From Lachnospiraceae bacterium (lineage in GTDB: Bacteria; Bacillota; Clostridia; Lachnospirales; Lachnospiraceae): a stretch of 49,853 nt of DNA. The notes under the pieces were generated by a model that saw only the letters and a program-made list of their open reading frames with translations, did not search any database and had not been told where the DNA came from. Below are positions 8,042-16,742 of this stretch, one piece after another. The position numbers and the translations under genes are program-made. The stretch covers positions 1-49,853 of the forward strand of contig JAGBMJ010000019.1 in NCBI GenBank assembly GCA_017634975.1, given 5' to 3'. The stretch's first letter is position 1; each line of letters starts with the position of its first letter.

Positions 8042-9022
8042 ATGTTTATTCTGCTTCAAATACTGCTTCTGGCAGTAGGTTTTGTATGTCTTGTTAAGGG
8101 TGCCGACATATTCGTAAGTGGAAGCTCAGCGCTCGCCAGGAATTTTAATGTTCCCGGGTTGATCATCGGATTAACGATCGTTGCGCTTGGGACAAGTGCA
8201 CCGGAAATGGCAGTCAGTACAGTTGCAGCGTTTCAAGGTTCAAACGAGATCGCACTCAGTAACGTTGTAGGCTCCAATATTTTTAATCTGTTAGGCGTTC
8301 TCGGAATGTGTGCGATCATTTATCCTCTCCCGGTTGACGGGATTGTATTAAAGCGGGATTTCCCTGTTGCGATCATCACCACTATATTGCTTTTACTGGT
8401 GTCCTGCGGTTCAGTATTGTTTAATGGACACTTTGCCGAATACAGTATGGATCGTGGAGTTGCTGTTGTATCGCGGCCGGTGGCATCTATCCTTGTGGTA
8501 ATGTTTATCGGGTATATTCTTTTCCTGGTCTTAAAAGCGAGGAAGAATCCAACCGATGATGAGCAAGCCGGCAAAGAGCCTATGTGGAAGTGTTTATTGT
8601 ATATTGTGATCGGACTTGCACTGATCATTGCGGGAGGACAGGTTGTTGTGAACAGCGCAAAAGAAATCGCAAGAGCAGCCGGTATGACAGAGACACTGAT
8701 AGGGCTTACGATCGTGGCTATCGGAACATCCCTTCCGGAACTGGTCACATCTGCAGTTGCCGCCAGAAAAGGTGAAACCGGTATGGCGATTGGAAATGTT
8801 ATTGGTTCTAATATTTTTAATCTTCTGTTCATTTTGGGTATTTCGGCATTGATCCATCCTGTATCGATCAATATGGCTTCTGTATATGACTTAATGATAC
8901 TCATAGTAGTCAGTGGAATATCTTATATATTTGCCTTTACCTCGAGGAAAATTGCACGTGGCGAAGGAATATTGATGCTTATGATTTATGCTGCAGATGT
9001 TGTATTTGCAATACTCAGATAG
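8042..9022 (+). CDS. Calcium/sodium antiporter (CaCA family, YrbG-like)
   Basis: This 326-residue membrane protein contains the two inverted alpha-repeats that define the CaCA superfamily: GLTIVALGTSAPEMAVS with NVVGSNIFNLLGVLG in the first half, and GLTIVAIGTSLPELVTS with NVIGSNIFNLLFILG in the second. The acidic residue in each (Glu of APE and LPE) is the ion ligand. Around ten hydrophobic segments surround a central charged loop (KARKNPTDDEQAGKEP). Such proteins exchange Ca2+ or a related cation for Na+ or K+ across the cytoplasmic membrane. It follows pyk by 15 bases with a GGAGG site. Confidence 0.92.
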   Translation: MFILLQILLLAVGFVCLVKGADIFVSGSSALARNFNVPGLIIGLTIVALGTSAPEMAVSTVAAFQGSNEIALSNVVGSNIFNLLGVLGMCAIIYPLPVDGIVLKRDFPVAIITTILLLLVSCGSVLFNGHFAEYSMDRGVAVVSRPVASILVVMFIGYILFLVLKARKNPTDDEQAGKEPMWKCLLYIVIGLALIIAGGQVVVNSAKEIARAAGMTETLIGLTIVAIGTSLPELVTSAVAARKGETGMAIGNVIGSNIFNLLFILGISALIHPVSINMASVYDLMILIVVSGISYIFAFTSRKIARGEGILMLMIYAADVVFAILR

Positions 9023-9044
9023 TTATTGAGAGGAGAAAGTTTTC

Positions 9045-9884
9045 ATGAGAATTAAGTGGGTGGAGGAATTGTTTTCGAGTCTGATGATAAGTCTTGGAGC
9101 ATTGATGGCGAGTTTTTCGGTAATCTGTATCCTGATTCCCAATGATGCGATTGATTATGGTACGGCCGGGATTGCGATAATAATCAATAAACTGACGGGA
9201 TTCAATCTGTCGCTATGTGTAGGACTGATATTTCTGCCGTTTCTTATCGCGGGAACCGTTATACTTGGAAAACGTTTTGGGCTGAAAGCATTGCTCGGAA
9301 CGGCGATATATACGATTGGACTGGAGGTGTTTGAAAAGGTACCTTTTGAACTGAATACGGAACATTTTTTGGCAGTGGTATTTGGCGGTGCCATTCTTGC
9401 TGCCGGGCTTGCATTGATCCTTAAAAATGGCGGTTGTATCGATGGTTCAGAGATATTTGCAAACATTGTTGTCAAAAAGGTATCGGAAAAGCTAGGGAAG
9501 AATTTCAGTCTCACGTATCTTTTGATAGGATTTAATGCGTGCGTATATACGGCTGTTTTTTTGCTCATTAATCGTAATGCAGCGCTGATGAGCCTGCTGG
9601 TTTATGTCATAGCGACGTCTATTATCAACCACTTTACGGATCGTTTTGAGGCGATCAAGCAGGTGACGATAATTACCAAGGAACCGGAAGAACTGGTTCG
9701 CGCGATCCGGGAAGATTTAAATAAGACCTGCACGATCATGGATTCTTATGGAGCTATAGCGGGCGAAAATAAGACATTGATCTGTTATGTCAATTATTTT
9801 GAGATGCAGAAGATGAAAGAGATCATCTCCGCTCATAAAGGAACATTCAGTACAGTATCCACGATTGATGAGATATTAAGATAG
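9045..9884 (+). CDS. YitT family membrane protein (DUF161/DUF2179)
   Basis: This 279-residue protein has five or six hydrophobic segments over the first 190 residues, including the usual glycine-rich pattern (GTAGIAIIINKLTGFNL and GCIDGSEIFANIV). A soluble C-terminal DUF2179 domain follows (QVTIITKEPEEL to the end), with a ferredoxin-like fold predicted from family knowledge. YitT proteins are very common in Firmicutes and their substrate is unknown. It starts 22 bases after the antiporter gene with an AGGAG site, so pyk, the antiporter and this gene likely form an operon. Confidence 0.9.
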   Translation: MRIKWVEELFSSLMISLGALMASFSVICILIPNDAIDYGTAGIAIIINKLTGFNLSLCVGLIFLPFLIAGTVILGKRFGLKALLGTAIYTIGLEVFEKVPFELNTEHFLAVVFGGAILAAGLALILKNGGCIDGSEIFANIVVKKVSEKLGKNFSLTYLLIGFNACVYTAVFLLINRNAALMSLLVYVIATSIINHFTDRFEAIKQVTIITKEPEELVRAIREDLNKTCTIMDSYGAIAGENKTLICYVNYFEMQKMKEIISAHKGTFSTVSTIDEILR

Positions 9885-9965
9885 GAGCTGAAAAAAACTT
9901 GAATTTATCTGTTTAATTGAATATTATATAACCACCGAATGTGTGGATGCGGCGTGGTGGTATAT

Positions 9966-10173
9966 ATGAGCGAGAAGAGAGAAGATTTAAAGAAACAAGC
10001 GGAAATATTGAAAAAGTCTCGGGAACAGGCAGGGCTCAACAGAAAAAGAGTTTTCGGAGTATATGGGAATTGTGGTACAGAAAGCCAACTATGCGGTCAG
10101 GATGTATGAGAATGTCGGATTCAAAACCGTGGACGAGAATGACGAAGAATATATTATGGTGTGTGAGTTATGA
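9966..10173 (+). pseudogene. Remnant: XRE-type N terminus joined to GNAT C terminus, with frameshift
   Basis: From ATG 9966 the first frame reads MSEKREDLKKQAEILKKSREQ then AGLNRK, which is the start of an XRE-type helix-turn-helix protein. At an A-run near 10041-10045 the reading must shift by one base to continue as EFSEYMGI. The sequence then changes to QKANYAVRMYENVGFKTVDE and EEYIMVCEL, a typical end of a GNAT acetyltransferase. So two unrelated gene ends have been joined and one base added. A small inverted repeat (ACCACC 9931-9936, GGTGGT 9956-9961) lies just ahead of the start. An 80-codon open frame across the area translates the wrong phase and is not a real protein. Confidence 0.6.
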
Positions 10174-10634
10174 GAATCTATGAGGTAAAGGATAATAAAA
10201 GAGATTATATGGACTTGCTTTTTCTTGCGGATGAGCAGGAAGATATGATTGAAAAATATCTGGATAGAGGTTCAATGTATGTCCTTGAAGATGATGGGAT
10301 CAAAGGAGAATGCGTTGTTACCGATGAAGGTGATGGGATACTGGAAATCAGGAACATTGCAACAATTCCAGAAGTTCATGGTAAGGGATATGGAAGGCTG
10401 CTGATTGATTTTATTGCACGAGAATACAGCGATAGTTTTACGATTCTTCAGGTTGGTACTGGAGATAGTCCGCTGACGATTCCATTTTATGAAAAATGTG
10501 GATTCGCAAGACATCATGTTATTAAGGATTTCTTTTTGGAGAACTATGATCATCCAATATTTGAGGAAGGAATACAACTAAAGGACATGATATATCTGCG
10601 AAAGAATCTTCATAAAACATTGAACAGACAATAA
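10170..10634 (+). CDS. GNAT family N-acetyltransferase
   Basis: This 154-residue protein has the GNAT fold. Acetyl-CoA binding motif A is EVHGKGYGRLLIDFIA (about 68-83, Q/R-x-x-G-x-G/A type), preceded by the beta strand ILEIRNIATIP. Motif B is FYEKCGFARHH. The substrate cannot be told. Its ATG overlaps the stop of the preceding remnant, whose last residues are themselves a GNAT C terminus, so this spot has seen more than one acetyltransferase gene. It is separated from the methyltransferase gene by a 129-base leader. Confidence 0.85.
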   Translation: MRIYEVKDNKRDYMDLLFLADEQEDMIEKYLDRGSMYVLEDDGIKGECVVTDEGDGILEIRNIATIPEVHGKGYGRLLIDFIAREYSDSFTILQVGTGDSPLTIPFYEKCGFARHHVIKDFFLENYDHPIFEEGIQLKDMIYLRKNLHKTLNRQ

Positions 10635-10701
10635 AATGACAATACAAACTTCAAAAAGTATAGTAGATACATTCAAACCGTTCATAAATGAACTGTTAAA
10701 C

Positions 10702-10811
10702 AAGGTTTGTATAATTAACAGTAATCATGACCAGGTGAATCTGTATACGGGTAGGGGTGTTTTGTGGATAATAAAGCATTTGATTCTAAAAGGATAGCAA
10801 TGGGGTATGCG
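10702..10811 (+). repeat. Direct repeat copy 1: methyltransferase leader and first codons
   Basis: This 110-base stretch is repeated at 16529-16638 with seven differences, all transitions. It includes a TATAAT box (10710-10715), a conserved leader, the AGGGG ribosome site and the first 16 codons of the methyltransferase gene. No good -35 element is visible at 16-18 bases upstream of the TATAAT box. Confidence 0.85.
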
Positions 10812-11573
10812 AAAAGACCCTGGCTTCACGAAAACGTTATCGCGCGGCTGAAAAAAGATTGTAATTTTGATCTGAATTATAGATTCAAAAATGGGCTTGA
10901 TGTTGGATGTGGCGCCGGATTATCGACAAAAGCACTTAGGCTTGTTTGCGATAAGGTTACCGGAACGGATATTGCTGAAACGATGATAGAGGTGTGCAGG
11001 GAACTGTACGGAGATGATCCTGCATATGATTTTTATGTGGCCAAAGCAGAGGAGACTATAATACCTGATGAGAAATATGATATTATAACCGCTGCCGGAT
11101 GCATCAATTGGGTTGATGAAAAGTTATTTATGGATAATGTGGAGAAGGTTCTTGATGAGACCGGATTGTTGCTTATTTATGATTTCGGAATAACCGACAG
11201 GATGATAGGAGATACTGATTATACTAAATGGTATCAGGAGTACCTTTGGAGATTTCCGAAACCGGCAAGAAAAGAACGCAAGTGGGCGCAGAGTGATCTG
11301 CCTGAAAGTTTTATCATGGAAAAGCAGATCGATTATGATATGGTGTATTCATTTGACCTTGAACAGTTTGTAGACTTTATGCTGATCCAATCAAATGTTA
11401 ATGCTCAGGTAGAGAATGGGATCATTACCACGAATAAGATTCGGACTTGGATGGAAGAATCATTGTCACCTATTTTCAATAATGACAGAAAGCAGCTTGT
11501 ATTTTGCGGTTATAGTTGGTACATAAGGAGAAACAGGAATATATGCGGAGTCGGAAAGGATAAACAACAATGA
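10764..11573 (+). CDS. Class I SAM-dependent methyltransferase
   Basis: This 269-residue protein has SAM-binding motif I LDVGCGAGLST (46-55), the acidic loop after strand 2 (VTGTDIAETMIEV) and motif IV ITAAGCINWVDE, the arrangement of UbiE/type-11 small-molecule methyltransferases. It starts at GTG 10764, with AGGGG (10753-10757) six bases ahead. The last four bases (ATGA) overlap the start of the next gene, indicating coupling. The C-terminal tail after FCGYSWYI (RRNRNICGVGKDKQQ) looks like an added read-through rather than part of the fold. The target is unknown. A broken copy of its 5' end lies at 16591. Confidence 0.85.
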   Translation: MDNKAFDSKRIAMGYAKRPWLHENVIARLKKDCNFDLNYRFKNGLDVGCGAGLSTKALRLVCDKVTGTDIAETMIEVCRELYGDDPAYDFYVAKAEETIIPDEKYDIITAAGCINWVDEKLFMDNVEKVLDETGLLLIYDFGITDRMIGDTDYTKWYQEYLWRFPKPARKERKWAQSDLPESFIMEKQIDYDMVYSFDLEQFVDFMLIQSNVNAQVENGIITTNKIRTWMEESLSPIFNNDRKQLVFCGYSWYIRRNRNICGVGKDKQQ

Positions 11574-12124
11574 AACTTTATCATTACTACGAAAAAGATA
11601 ACGGTCCTTTCAGAAGCATATCGGATCTTCCGGATAAGGAGGCTGAGGAGGTGCTTCAGCAGATCCGCCTGGAAAAACCGGATATCTTCCTCTCTAAGAG
11701 ACCGGATGATTATTTGTTGAAGCGAAGGCATTTTGAAGAAGTGCTTCGAAATGAGTTTATTAAGTTGGGAGGCGTTCCTGAAAGGAATACGCCGCATTAT
11801 ATGGTAGTTGAAGAAGTACCGTTTTTCGAAAAATGGTATGAGCATACGGCGTATATTGCTATAGAAGCAAGTGAACTGGATCTAAAGATGCTTTCATTTA
11901 CTTATGGCGATTCACACCCTACATTCAGTGGAAAGATCAAGGACGGGAAAGAGTATAGAAACCGTCTGTACGGTTATGAAGAAATACTGAAGATCATTGA
12001 TAAGTATGGCCTGCCACAGATATGGAATCCGGATTTTAAGTATGGGCCGGAGTGTTATATTGAGGTTCAGATCTGGACTGACCGTGGGCTTGAAAAGTGG
12101 CTGAAGGACGAGGAAAGATTATAA
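11570..12124 (+). CDS. Conserved hypothetical protein (184 aa)
   Basis: The protein begins MKLYHYYEKDNGPFRSISDL, is rich in aromatic and charged residues and has no signal peptide or membrane segment. The middle (PHYMVVEEVPFFEKWYEH, then LSFTYGDSHPTFSG) looks like a compact alpha/beta domain. The end YIEVQIWTDRGLEKWLKDE suggests a terminal strand and helix. I recall similar proteins in Firmicutes without a function. It overlaps the methyltransferase stop by four bases and ends one base before the next acetyltransferase start, so the three genes form a tight operon. Confidence 0.65.
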   Translation: MKLYHYYEKDNGPFRSISDLPDKEAEEVLQQIRLEKPDIFLSKRPDDYLLKRRHFEEVLRNEFIKLGGVPERNTPHYMVVEEVPFFEKWYEHTAYIAIEASELDLKMLSFTYGDSHPTFSGKIKDGKEYRNRLYGYEEILKIIDKYGLPQIWNPDFKYGPECYIEVQIWTDRGLEKWLKDEERL

Positions 12125-12125
12125 A

Positions 12126-12527
12126 ATGGAGATCAAAGAGTATAAGGAGTATAAGACGGAAGAAATCCGGCGGCTGTATACGGAAGTGGGCTGGAAGGCA
12201 TATACGGATAATATGACGGCACTTGAGCTGGGATATAAGAATTCTCTGCTGGTTTTAGCAGCTTATGAAGGAGATGAGCTGTTGGGAATCATCAGAGTTA
12301 TAGGAGATGGTTATACAATAGTTCTTATTCAGGATATACTTGTTTTTCCTTCGAAACAACGGCAGGGTATTGGAACAGCTCTGCTAAAAGCCGTATTGGA
12401 AAGATATTCGGATGTAAGACAGATTGAGTTGACTACGGATAATACTGATAAGACAGTTTCATTTTATAAGTCGTTGGGTTTTGCGGAGTTCTCTGAAATT
12501 GGCTGCTGTGGGTTTATGAACAGGTGA
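12126..12527 (+). CDS. GNAT family N-acetyltransferase
   Basis: This short 133-residue GNAT protein has a clear motif A, VFPSKQRQGIGTALLKAV (about 73-90), in which the QRQGIG loop holds the acetyl-CoA pyrophosphate. Motif B is SFYKSLGFAEF. The N-terminal region ELLGIIRVIGDGYTIVLIQDI is the central sheet. The family acts on small amines; the substrate is unknown. It starts one base after the preceding stop and ends four bases before the serine hydrolase gene, so it is translated as part of the same operon. Confidence 0.88.
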   Translation: MEIKEYKEYKTEEIRRLYTEVGWKAYTDNMTALELGYKNSLLVLAAYEGDELLGIIRVIGDGYTIVLIQDILVFPSKQRQGIGTALLKAVLERYSDVRQIELTTDNTDKTVSFYKSLGFAEFSEIGCCGFMNR

Positions 12528-12531
12528 TCAT

Positions 12532-13404
12532 ATGGATTTTAAGGCTTTTACAGATGATATAGAAAAGAAGAAATGGTGTGTATACGGAGTTGAGGTTTAT
12601 GAGGACGGAACCCTGACTCATAGCTGGGGAGACACGGACAATAATCTTCACGATATTTACTCAGCTGCCAAAACCGTTGAATCCATATCTGCGGGATTGG
12701 CCTATGACAGAGGGCTTATTGATTTTAGTAGATCGATACTTGATTATCTTCCTGAGGATAAGGTGGAAATGATGTCTCAGGGGCAGAAGGATACATTCAA
12801 AAAGATCACTGTTAACAGGCTGCTTACTATGTCTGTGGATGGATTTCCTTTTAGGCCTGAAGGGGATGCGTGGCTGGATCAGGCGCTTTCCTGCAAGATA
12901 AAGAAGCCGGAAGAGAGGATATTCAATTACAGTAATATAAGTACATTTCTTGTTGGAGTCGCACTGACTGAGGCTCTTGGAGAGGACCTTGGAAAATTTA
13001 TAGAACGGGAAATATTTAAGCCTCTTGGAATCTGTAACTACGAGTATGCAAGAAGTCCTGAAGGATACTTCTACGGTGCTTCCGGTATGAAGCTTACAGT
13101 TCATGATCTGAGCAAGTTTGGTCTGCTTCTCTATAACAAGGGTGTGTATGAAGGGCGACGGATAGTATCCGGGGAATATGTGGAAATGGCCACATCAGTT
13201 CAACAAATGAATAGAGAAGGCGGTTATGGATTCTATATCTGGAAGTATCGTGACGGTTTCAGCATTAACGGAAAGTGGAAGCAGAAGTGTTATGTTTTGC
13301 CGCAGAGGAGGATTATAGTAACTTATCTTTCGCATATCGAAGATGATTCGCATGACCTCTTGGACAGTATGGAAAGGAATATACTTGAGTTGAAGTCGCA
13401 GTAA
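12532..13404 (+). CDS. Serine hydrolase, beta-lactamase (class C/esterase) family
   Basis: This 290-residue protein has the three landmarks of the serine beta-lactamase-like fold. S44-A-A-K47 (YSAAKTVESISAG) gives the nucleophile and general base, Y-S-N near 132-134 (FNYSNISTFLVGVAL) is motif two, and the late strand GFSINGKWKQKC stands near the usual third motif. The conserved GASGMKLTVHDLSKFGLLL is also typical. There is no signal peptide, so it is cytoplasmic and more likely an esterase or peptidase than a resistance enzyme. It closes the methyltransferase operon. Confidence 0.85.
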   Translation: MDFKAFTDDIEKKKWCVYGVEVYEDGTLTHSWGDTDNNLHDIYSAAKTVESISAGLAYDRGLIDFSRSILDYLPEDKVEMMSQGQKDTFKKITVNRLLTMSVDGFPFRPEGDAWLDQALSCKIKKPEERIFNYSNISTFLVGVALTEALGEDLGKFIEREIFKPLGICNYEYARSPEGYFYGASGMKLTVHDLSKFGLLLYNKGVYEGRRIVSGEYVEMATSVQQMNREGGYGFYIWKYRDGFSINGKWKQKCYVLPQRRIIVTYLSHIEDDSHDLLDSMERNILELKSQ

Positions 13405-13424
13405 TGCGGATATGAATATATAAC

Positions 13425-13614
13425 AGTGGGAGACCTTATATTGTTTTGCTTCACCTAATGCCGCCATTGATGCATTCCAAAAAGTAGCCGAGGCCATCAA
13501 GCAGAGGGGCCCCATGTTGGAATTATGAGGATGTAGGATTTGGTGCTGATTTATTTCGGAAGTTATTGAACATGAAGATATTACGGGATAACTTAGAATG
13601 TGTGAGGAAAAAGA
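13425..13614 (+). pseudogene. Decayed coding remnants in spacer
   Basis: No intact gene lies between the serine hydrolase and the YwqG-like gene, but protein-like stretches remain in shifting frames. One reads ASPNAAIDAFQKVAEAIKQR and stops near 13528. The adjacent frame continues YEDVGFGADLFRKLLNMKIL. Neither has a start codon with a ribosome site. This looks like the worn end of one or two lost genes; I cannot name the family. Confidence 0.3.
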
Positions 13615-14952
13615 ATGGTAATAGACAACGGATTTGAGCACGAATCAAAGATCATGAGCAAAAACTTAGATTGCCCTACATTATCCGGCTTTAACCACAT
13701 TGCCATATACCTGAGATGGGCATATGAAAAAGGCTTGGTATCGGGTACATTGTTAAAAACTGAGCCACGCATTAAAGAAACTATTGAAGGTGATGGCGAC
13801 CTTCGTCAGGTTATTGCCGAAAGTAAAATCATGAAAGGAAGGATCAGATCTGCGGATTTTACTACTGAAGGCGAGAAGTTTACTAAATTCTTCTATGCTT
13901 TTGGAGGAAAGGATAAATATCCCCACTACGTGGACAAAGTAGCTGAAAGCTATTTTGGGGCCGGGACAAATTCCGAACAATTCAAGAACGAGAAGTACCT
14001 CTTTGTCCCCTATGATGAGGATTACTATAATAATCTGTGCAAATACATAGACGAAGCATGGGAGAAGAGAGACACTATAGATGATGACAAAGCAGCTAAG
14101 AAAGAGACTCTTATAAAATGGCTTAACTCTGTAGCTAAAACTGAGATACGTGTAAGCTATACCCATGCAGATTCATCCACAGCTCTTACCGCAAGCAGGA
14201 TTGGTGGAAGGCCTGCCGTTCCCGAGGGCTTTGTGTGGCCTTACTTTGAAGGTGTGGGATTTGGTGATTCCAATCCGAAAAACAGACCACTTTCATTCAT
14301 GGCTCAGATTAATCTTAAAGATATTACACCAATGGATAAAGAAGGACTCCTTCCCGACACCGGAATTCTAGCCTTCTTTTATGAAATGAATACCCAGACA
14401 TGGGGATTTGATCCCAAGGATAACGAAGCTGCAAAGGTTTACTATTTTCCTGACGAAACCGATCTTCACCTTGAGGAAATCCCGGATGATATGGAAGATG
14501 ATTTCAGATTTCCGGAATTTGCTCTGTCCTTTGAAGAGAAGATAAGTCTTCCGGATATGAGTGAATTCAGAAGTGATCTATCTCTGGATTGGGAGGACAA
14601 TATAGATTGCGTCACTAAGGCTGGATATGATCTCGACGAGTGGGGAGAGCATACCAAGTTGTTAGGTTACCCCGATACCATACAGAATCCCATGTATGAA
14701 GATTGCGAGGCAGTAACAAGAGGCTGGCGCATGGGATGTCCTGAGGACTTTGCCAAGATTCCCGAAGAAGAAAAAGCAGATATCAAGGAAAAGTCTTCGG
14801 AGTGGATGCTCTTGTTCCAGATGGGAACAGTTGAAACTAATGATTTTGAGATGATGTTCGGAGACTGCGGGCATATCTACTTCTGGATCAGAAAAAGTGA
14901 CTTGGCCGCAAGGGATTTTAATAAAGTGTGGCTCATTTTACAGTGCAGTTAA
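13615..14952 (+). CDS. YwqG-like (DUF1963) protein with DUF7832-like N-terminal domain
   Basis: The 445-residue protein starts at ATG 13615, with GAGGA at 13604-13608. The first 150 residues resemble DUF7832 (FNHIAIYLRWAYEKGLVSG; EKYLFVPYDEDYY), a domain often found next to DUF1963. From about residue 180 the YwqG pattern appears: SRIGGRPAVPEGFVWP, PLSFMAQINLKDI, LLPDTGILAFFYE and WGFDPKDNEAAKVYYF. It ends with LLFQMGTVETNDFEMMFGDC and HIYFWIRKSDL. DUF1963 proteins are cytoplasmic and of unknown function. It lies in the repeat-bracketed accessory segment, and a 179-base spacer without a clear gene follows. Confidence 0.8.
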   Translation: MVIDNGFEHESKIMSKNLDCPTLSGFNHIAIYLRWAYEKGLVSGTLLKTEPRIKETIEGDGDLRQVIAESKIMKGRIRSADFTTEGEKFTKFFYAFGGKDKYPHYVDKVAESYFGAGTNSEQFKNEKYLFVPYDEDYYNNLCKYIDEAWEKRDTIDDDKAAKKETLIKWLNSVAKTEIRVSYTHADSSTALTASRIGGRPAVPEGFVWPYFEGVGFGDSNPKNRPLSFMAQINLKDITPMDKEGLLPDTGILAFFYEMNTQTWGFDPKDNEAAKVYYFPDETDLHLEEIPDDMEDDFRFPEFALSFEEKISLPDMSEFRSDLSLDWEDNIDCVTKAGYDLDEWGEHTKLLGYPDTIQNPMYEDCEAVTRGWRMGCPEDFAKIPEEEKADIKEKSSEWMLLFQMGTVETNDFEMMFGDCGHIYFWIRKSDLAARDFNKVWLILQCS

Positions 14953-15131
14953 GTTGACAGGCGATAGAACATTATCTCGGAAACAATTCTTTTACAAACT
15001 TATGATATCGGGCGCGGAGTCCAATCCGGTCCCTTTTTATATCTTGACTTATGAGGACGATTGGAATATAGTAATCATAGATACTGAAAAACATTTCAGA
15101 GAAAATATTTTCAGAATAAGAGAGGCTTATC

Positions 15132-16502
15132 ATGTTTGTTGGGAGAGAAAATGAACTTGCTGAACTCCAGAGAGAATTAAGGAGCTGGAAGCGCAAAACG
15201 GCTATACTTGTGTATGGTAAGAGAAGAGTAGGAAAATCTACCCTGATTAACAAAGCTGCCGATTCTTTTGAGGGTGTGGTAATTAATCATCTATGTGTGA
15301 CCAGCACATTCGAAGGGAACATGGCGCTTTTATATCAAAGCATCTGTACATCATTGTCTCTCCCTAAAATGAGTTTTGAATCCATTTTCGCTATGATGGA
15401 TTATTTAAAATCGCTGGAAAAGAAAATTCTTCTGATTATTGATGAATATCCTTACCTTAAAGAGACCAAAAAAAGGGGAGAGGTTGATTCCATAATGCAG
15501 GCTATAATAGATAAGCTGCCTGAAAATGTAAAGATTATTCTTTGCGGTTCCTATATCTCTGTAATGAAAGAACTGCTTGAAGAAGACAATCCCCTTTACG
15601 GAAGATTTTCACTTATTCTTCATATAAGAGATTTTGATTACTATGATGCAGCTAAGTTCTACCCCAAACTTTCGCCGAAAGAAAAAGTTGAAATGTATTC
15701 CGTTTTTGGAGGGTCTCCATATGTACTGGGACTTATAGATGAATCGACTTCTTTGGAAGATAATATAAAGAAGCTTCTCTTGCCAGAGACTGGTTTGGTT
15801 CGGGTTCATATTGAGAATACTATGATCAAAGAAATAAAAAAGACATTTGACACGCGTATTCTTGAGGCATTGGGGAATGGTAAAAAGAAATATTCTGAAA
15901 TAAGAGACTGGATGAGGAGCAACGAAAACGGACTTCTTGATAAGCAGTTGAAGATACTTCTTGATATGGAAACAATCAGGAAGGAAGAGCCTATTAACAG
16001 AAAGAATGATAAGAAAAAACAATTCTACGAGATAGAAGATAACCTTATGAGGTTTTATTTCGCTTTCATTTTCGGTAATGCCGGAATAATAACCAGAATA
16101 GGACCGGAACAATATTATAAGCGCAACTTTGGAGAAAATCTTCGTGAGTTTATCAGCAGAAGATTTGAAGGCGTTGTGCTCGAATACTTCCACAGACAAG
16201 CTGTTAGTGGAGCAATAGATGACATTGAAGACTTTGGCTGCTATTGGTATGATGATCCGGTTAATAAAACTAACGATGAATTTGATTGCGTAGTAAAAAG
16301 GGTAGGAGATAAATATGACTTCTATGAGTGCAAGTTCTTTGACAGAAAAATGACTGCAGAAGAATGCAAACAGGAAAAAAAGCAGCTTGAAGAAATAAAG
16401 GGGATAACTGTTGAGAGAGTTGGATTTGTAAGCATAGAGGGCTTCTCATCAAAGAAGATCAAGGATTTTGTACTAGTGGATGGTAAGATTCTGTATTCGT
16501 AA
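15132..16502 (+). CDS. AAA ATPase of the archaeal-ATPase/DUF234 family
   Basis: This 456-residue protein starts MFVGRENELAELQREL, the standard opening of the family. Walker A is GKRRVGKST (29-37), Walker B ILLIIDEYPYL (about 98-108), and sensor-like segment VKIILCGSYISVM follows. The C-terminal half has a winged-helix region (KKYSEIRDWM) and then a DUF234 nuclease-like part (FGCYWYDDPVNKTNDEFDCV, YDFYECKFFD) in which D, E and K residues resemble a PD-(D/E)xK core. Such proteins are abundant in gut Firmicutes and Bacteroidetes and archaea; their role is not settled. It is a stand-alone gene just left of the second copy of the direct repeat. Confidence 0.88.
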   Translation: MFVGRENELAELQRELRSWKRKTAILVYGKRRVGKSTLINKAADSFEGVVINHLCVTSTFEGNMALLYQSICTSLSLPKMSFESIFAMMDYLKSLEKKILLIIDEYPYLKETKKRGEVDSIMQAIIDKLPENVKIILCGSYISVMKELLEEDNPLYGRFSLILHIRDFDYYDAAKFYPKLSPKEKVEMYSVFGGSPYVLGLIDESTSLEDNIKKLLLPETGLVRVHIENTMIKEIKKTFDTRILEALGNGKKKYSEIRDWMRSNENGLLDKQLKILLDMETIRKEEPINRKNDKKKQFYEIEDNLMRFYFAFIFGNAGIITRIGPEQYYKRNFGENLREFISRRFEGVVLEYFHRQAVSGAIDDIEDFGCYWYDDPVNKTNDEFDCVVKRVGDKYDFYECKFFDRKMTAEECKQEKKQLEEIKGITVERVGFVSIEGFSSKKIKDFVLVDGKILYS

Positions 16503-16528
16503 TATGACATAGATACATACTTTAAGGG

Positions 16529-16638
16529 AAGGTTTGTATAATTAACAGTAATCACGACCGGGTGAGTCTGTATACGGGTAGGGGTGTTTTGTGGATAATA
16601 AAGCATTTGATTCTGAAAAGATAGCGATGGGGTATACG
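16529..16638 (+). repeat. Direct repeat copy 2: truncated methyltransferase start
   Basis: The stretch matches 10702-10811 with seven transition differences and no gap. It preserves the TATAAT box, leader and AGGGG ribosome site. Confidence 0.85.
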
Positions 16639-16659
16639 GAGAGATATCAGATAGGATAA
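16591..16659 (+). pseudogene. 5' fragment of a SAM methyltransferase gene
   Basis: From GTG 16591 the frame reads DNKAFDSEKIAMGYTERYQI and stops after 22 codons. The first 15 residues match the methyltransferase at 10764 (DNKAFDSKRIAMGYA), and similarity ends there. It is a broken copy of that gene's start left at the right edge of the accessory segment. Confidence 0.75.
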
Positions 16660-16742
16660 AAATATATGATATGATTTCTTGTTTTTAGTGATCTGCACTA
16701 TGATGAAGTAAGCGACGGAGACGCACGGATAGAGGAGGCAGG

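Noticed and set aside
9941-10183. 80-codon frame taken as a gene
   Set aside because: It reads the wrong phase over a frameshifted XRE/GNAT remnant; the correct phases give recognisable protein on either side of an A-run.
13195-13641. 148-codon minus-strand frame across the serine hydrolase end and spacer
   Set aside because: The spacer part reads as remnants on the plus strand, and the rest is antisense to a real gene.
14897-15154. 85-codon frame between the YwqG-like and ATPase genes
   Set aside because: It begins inside the YwqG-like gene in another frame and runs over the ATPase start; a short middle part looks protein-like but there is no start or family match.
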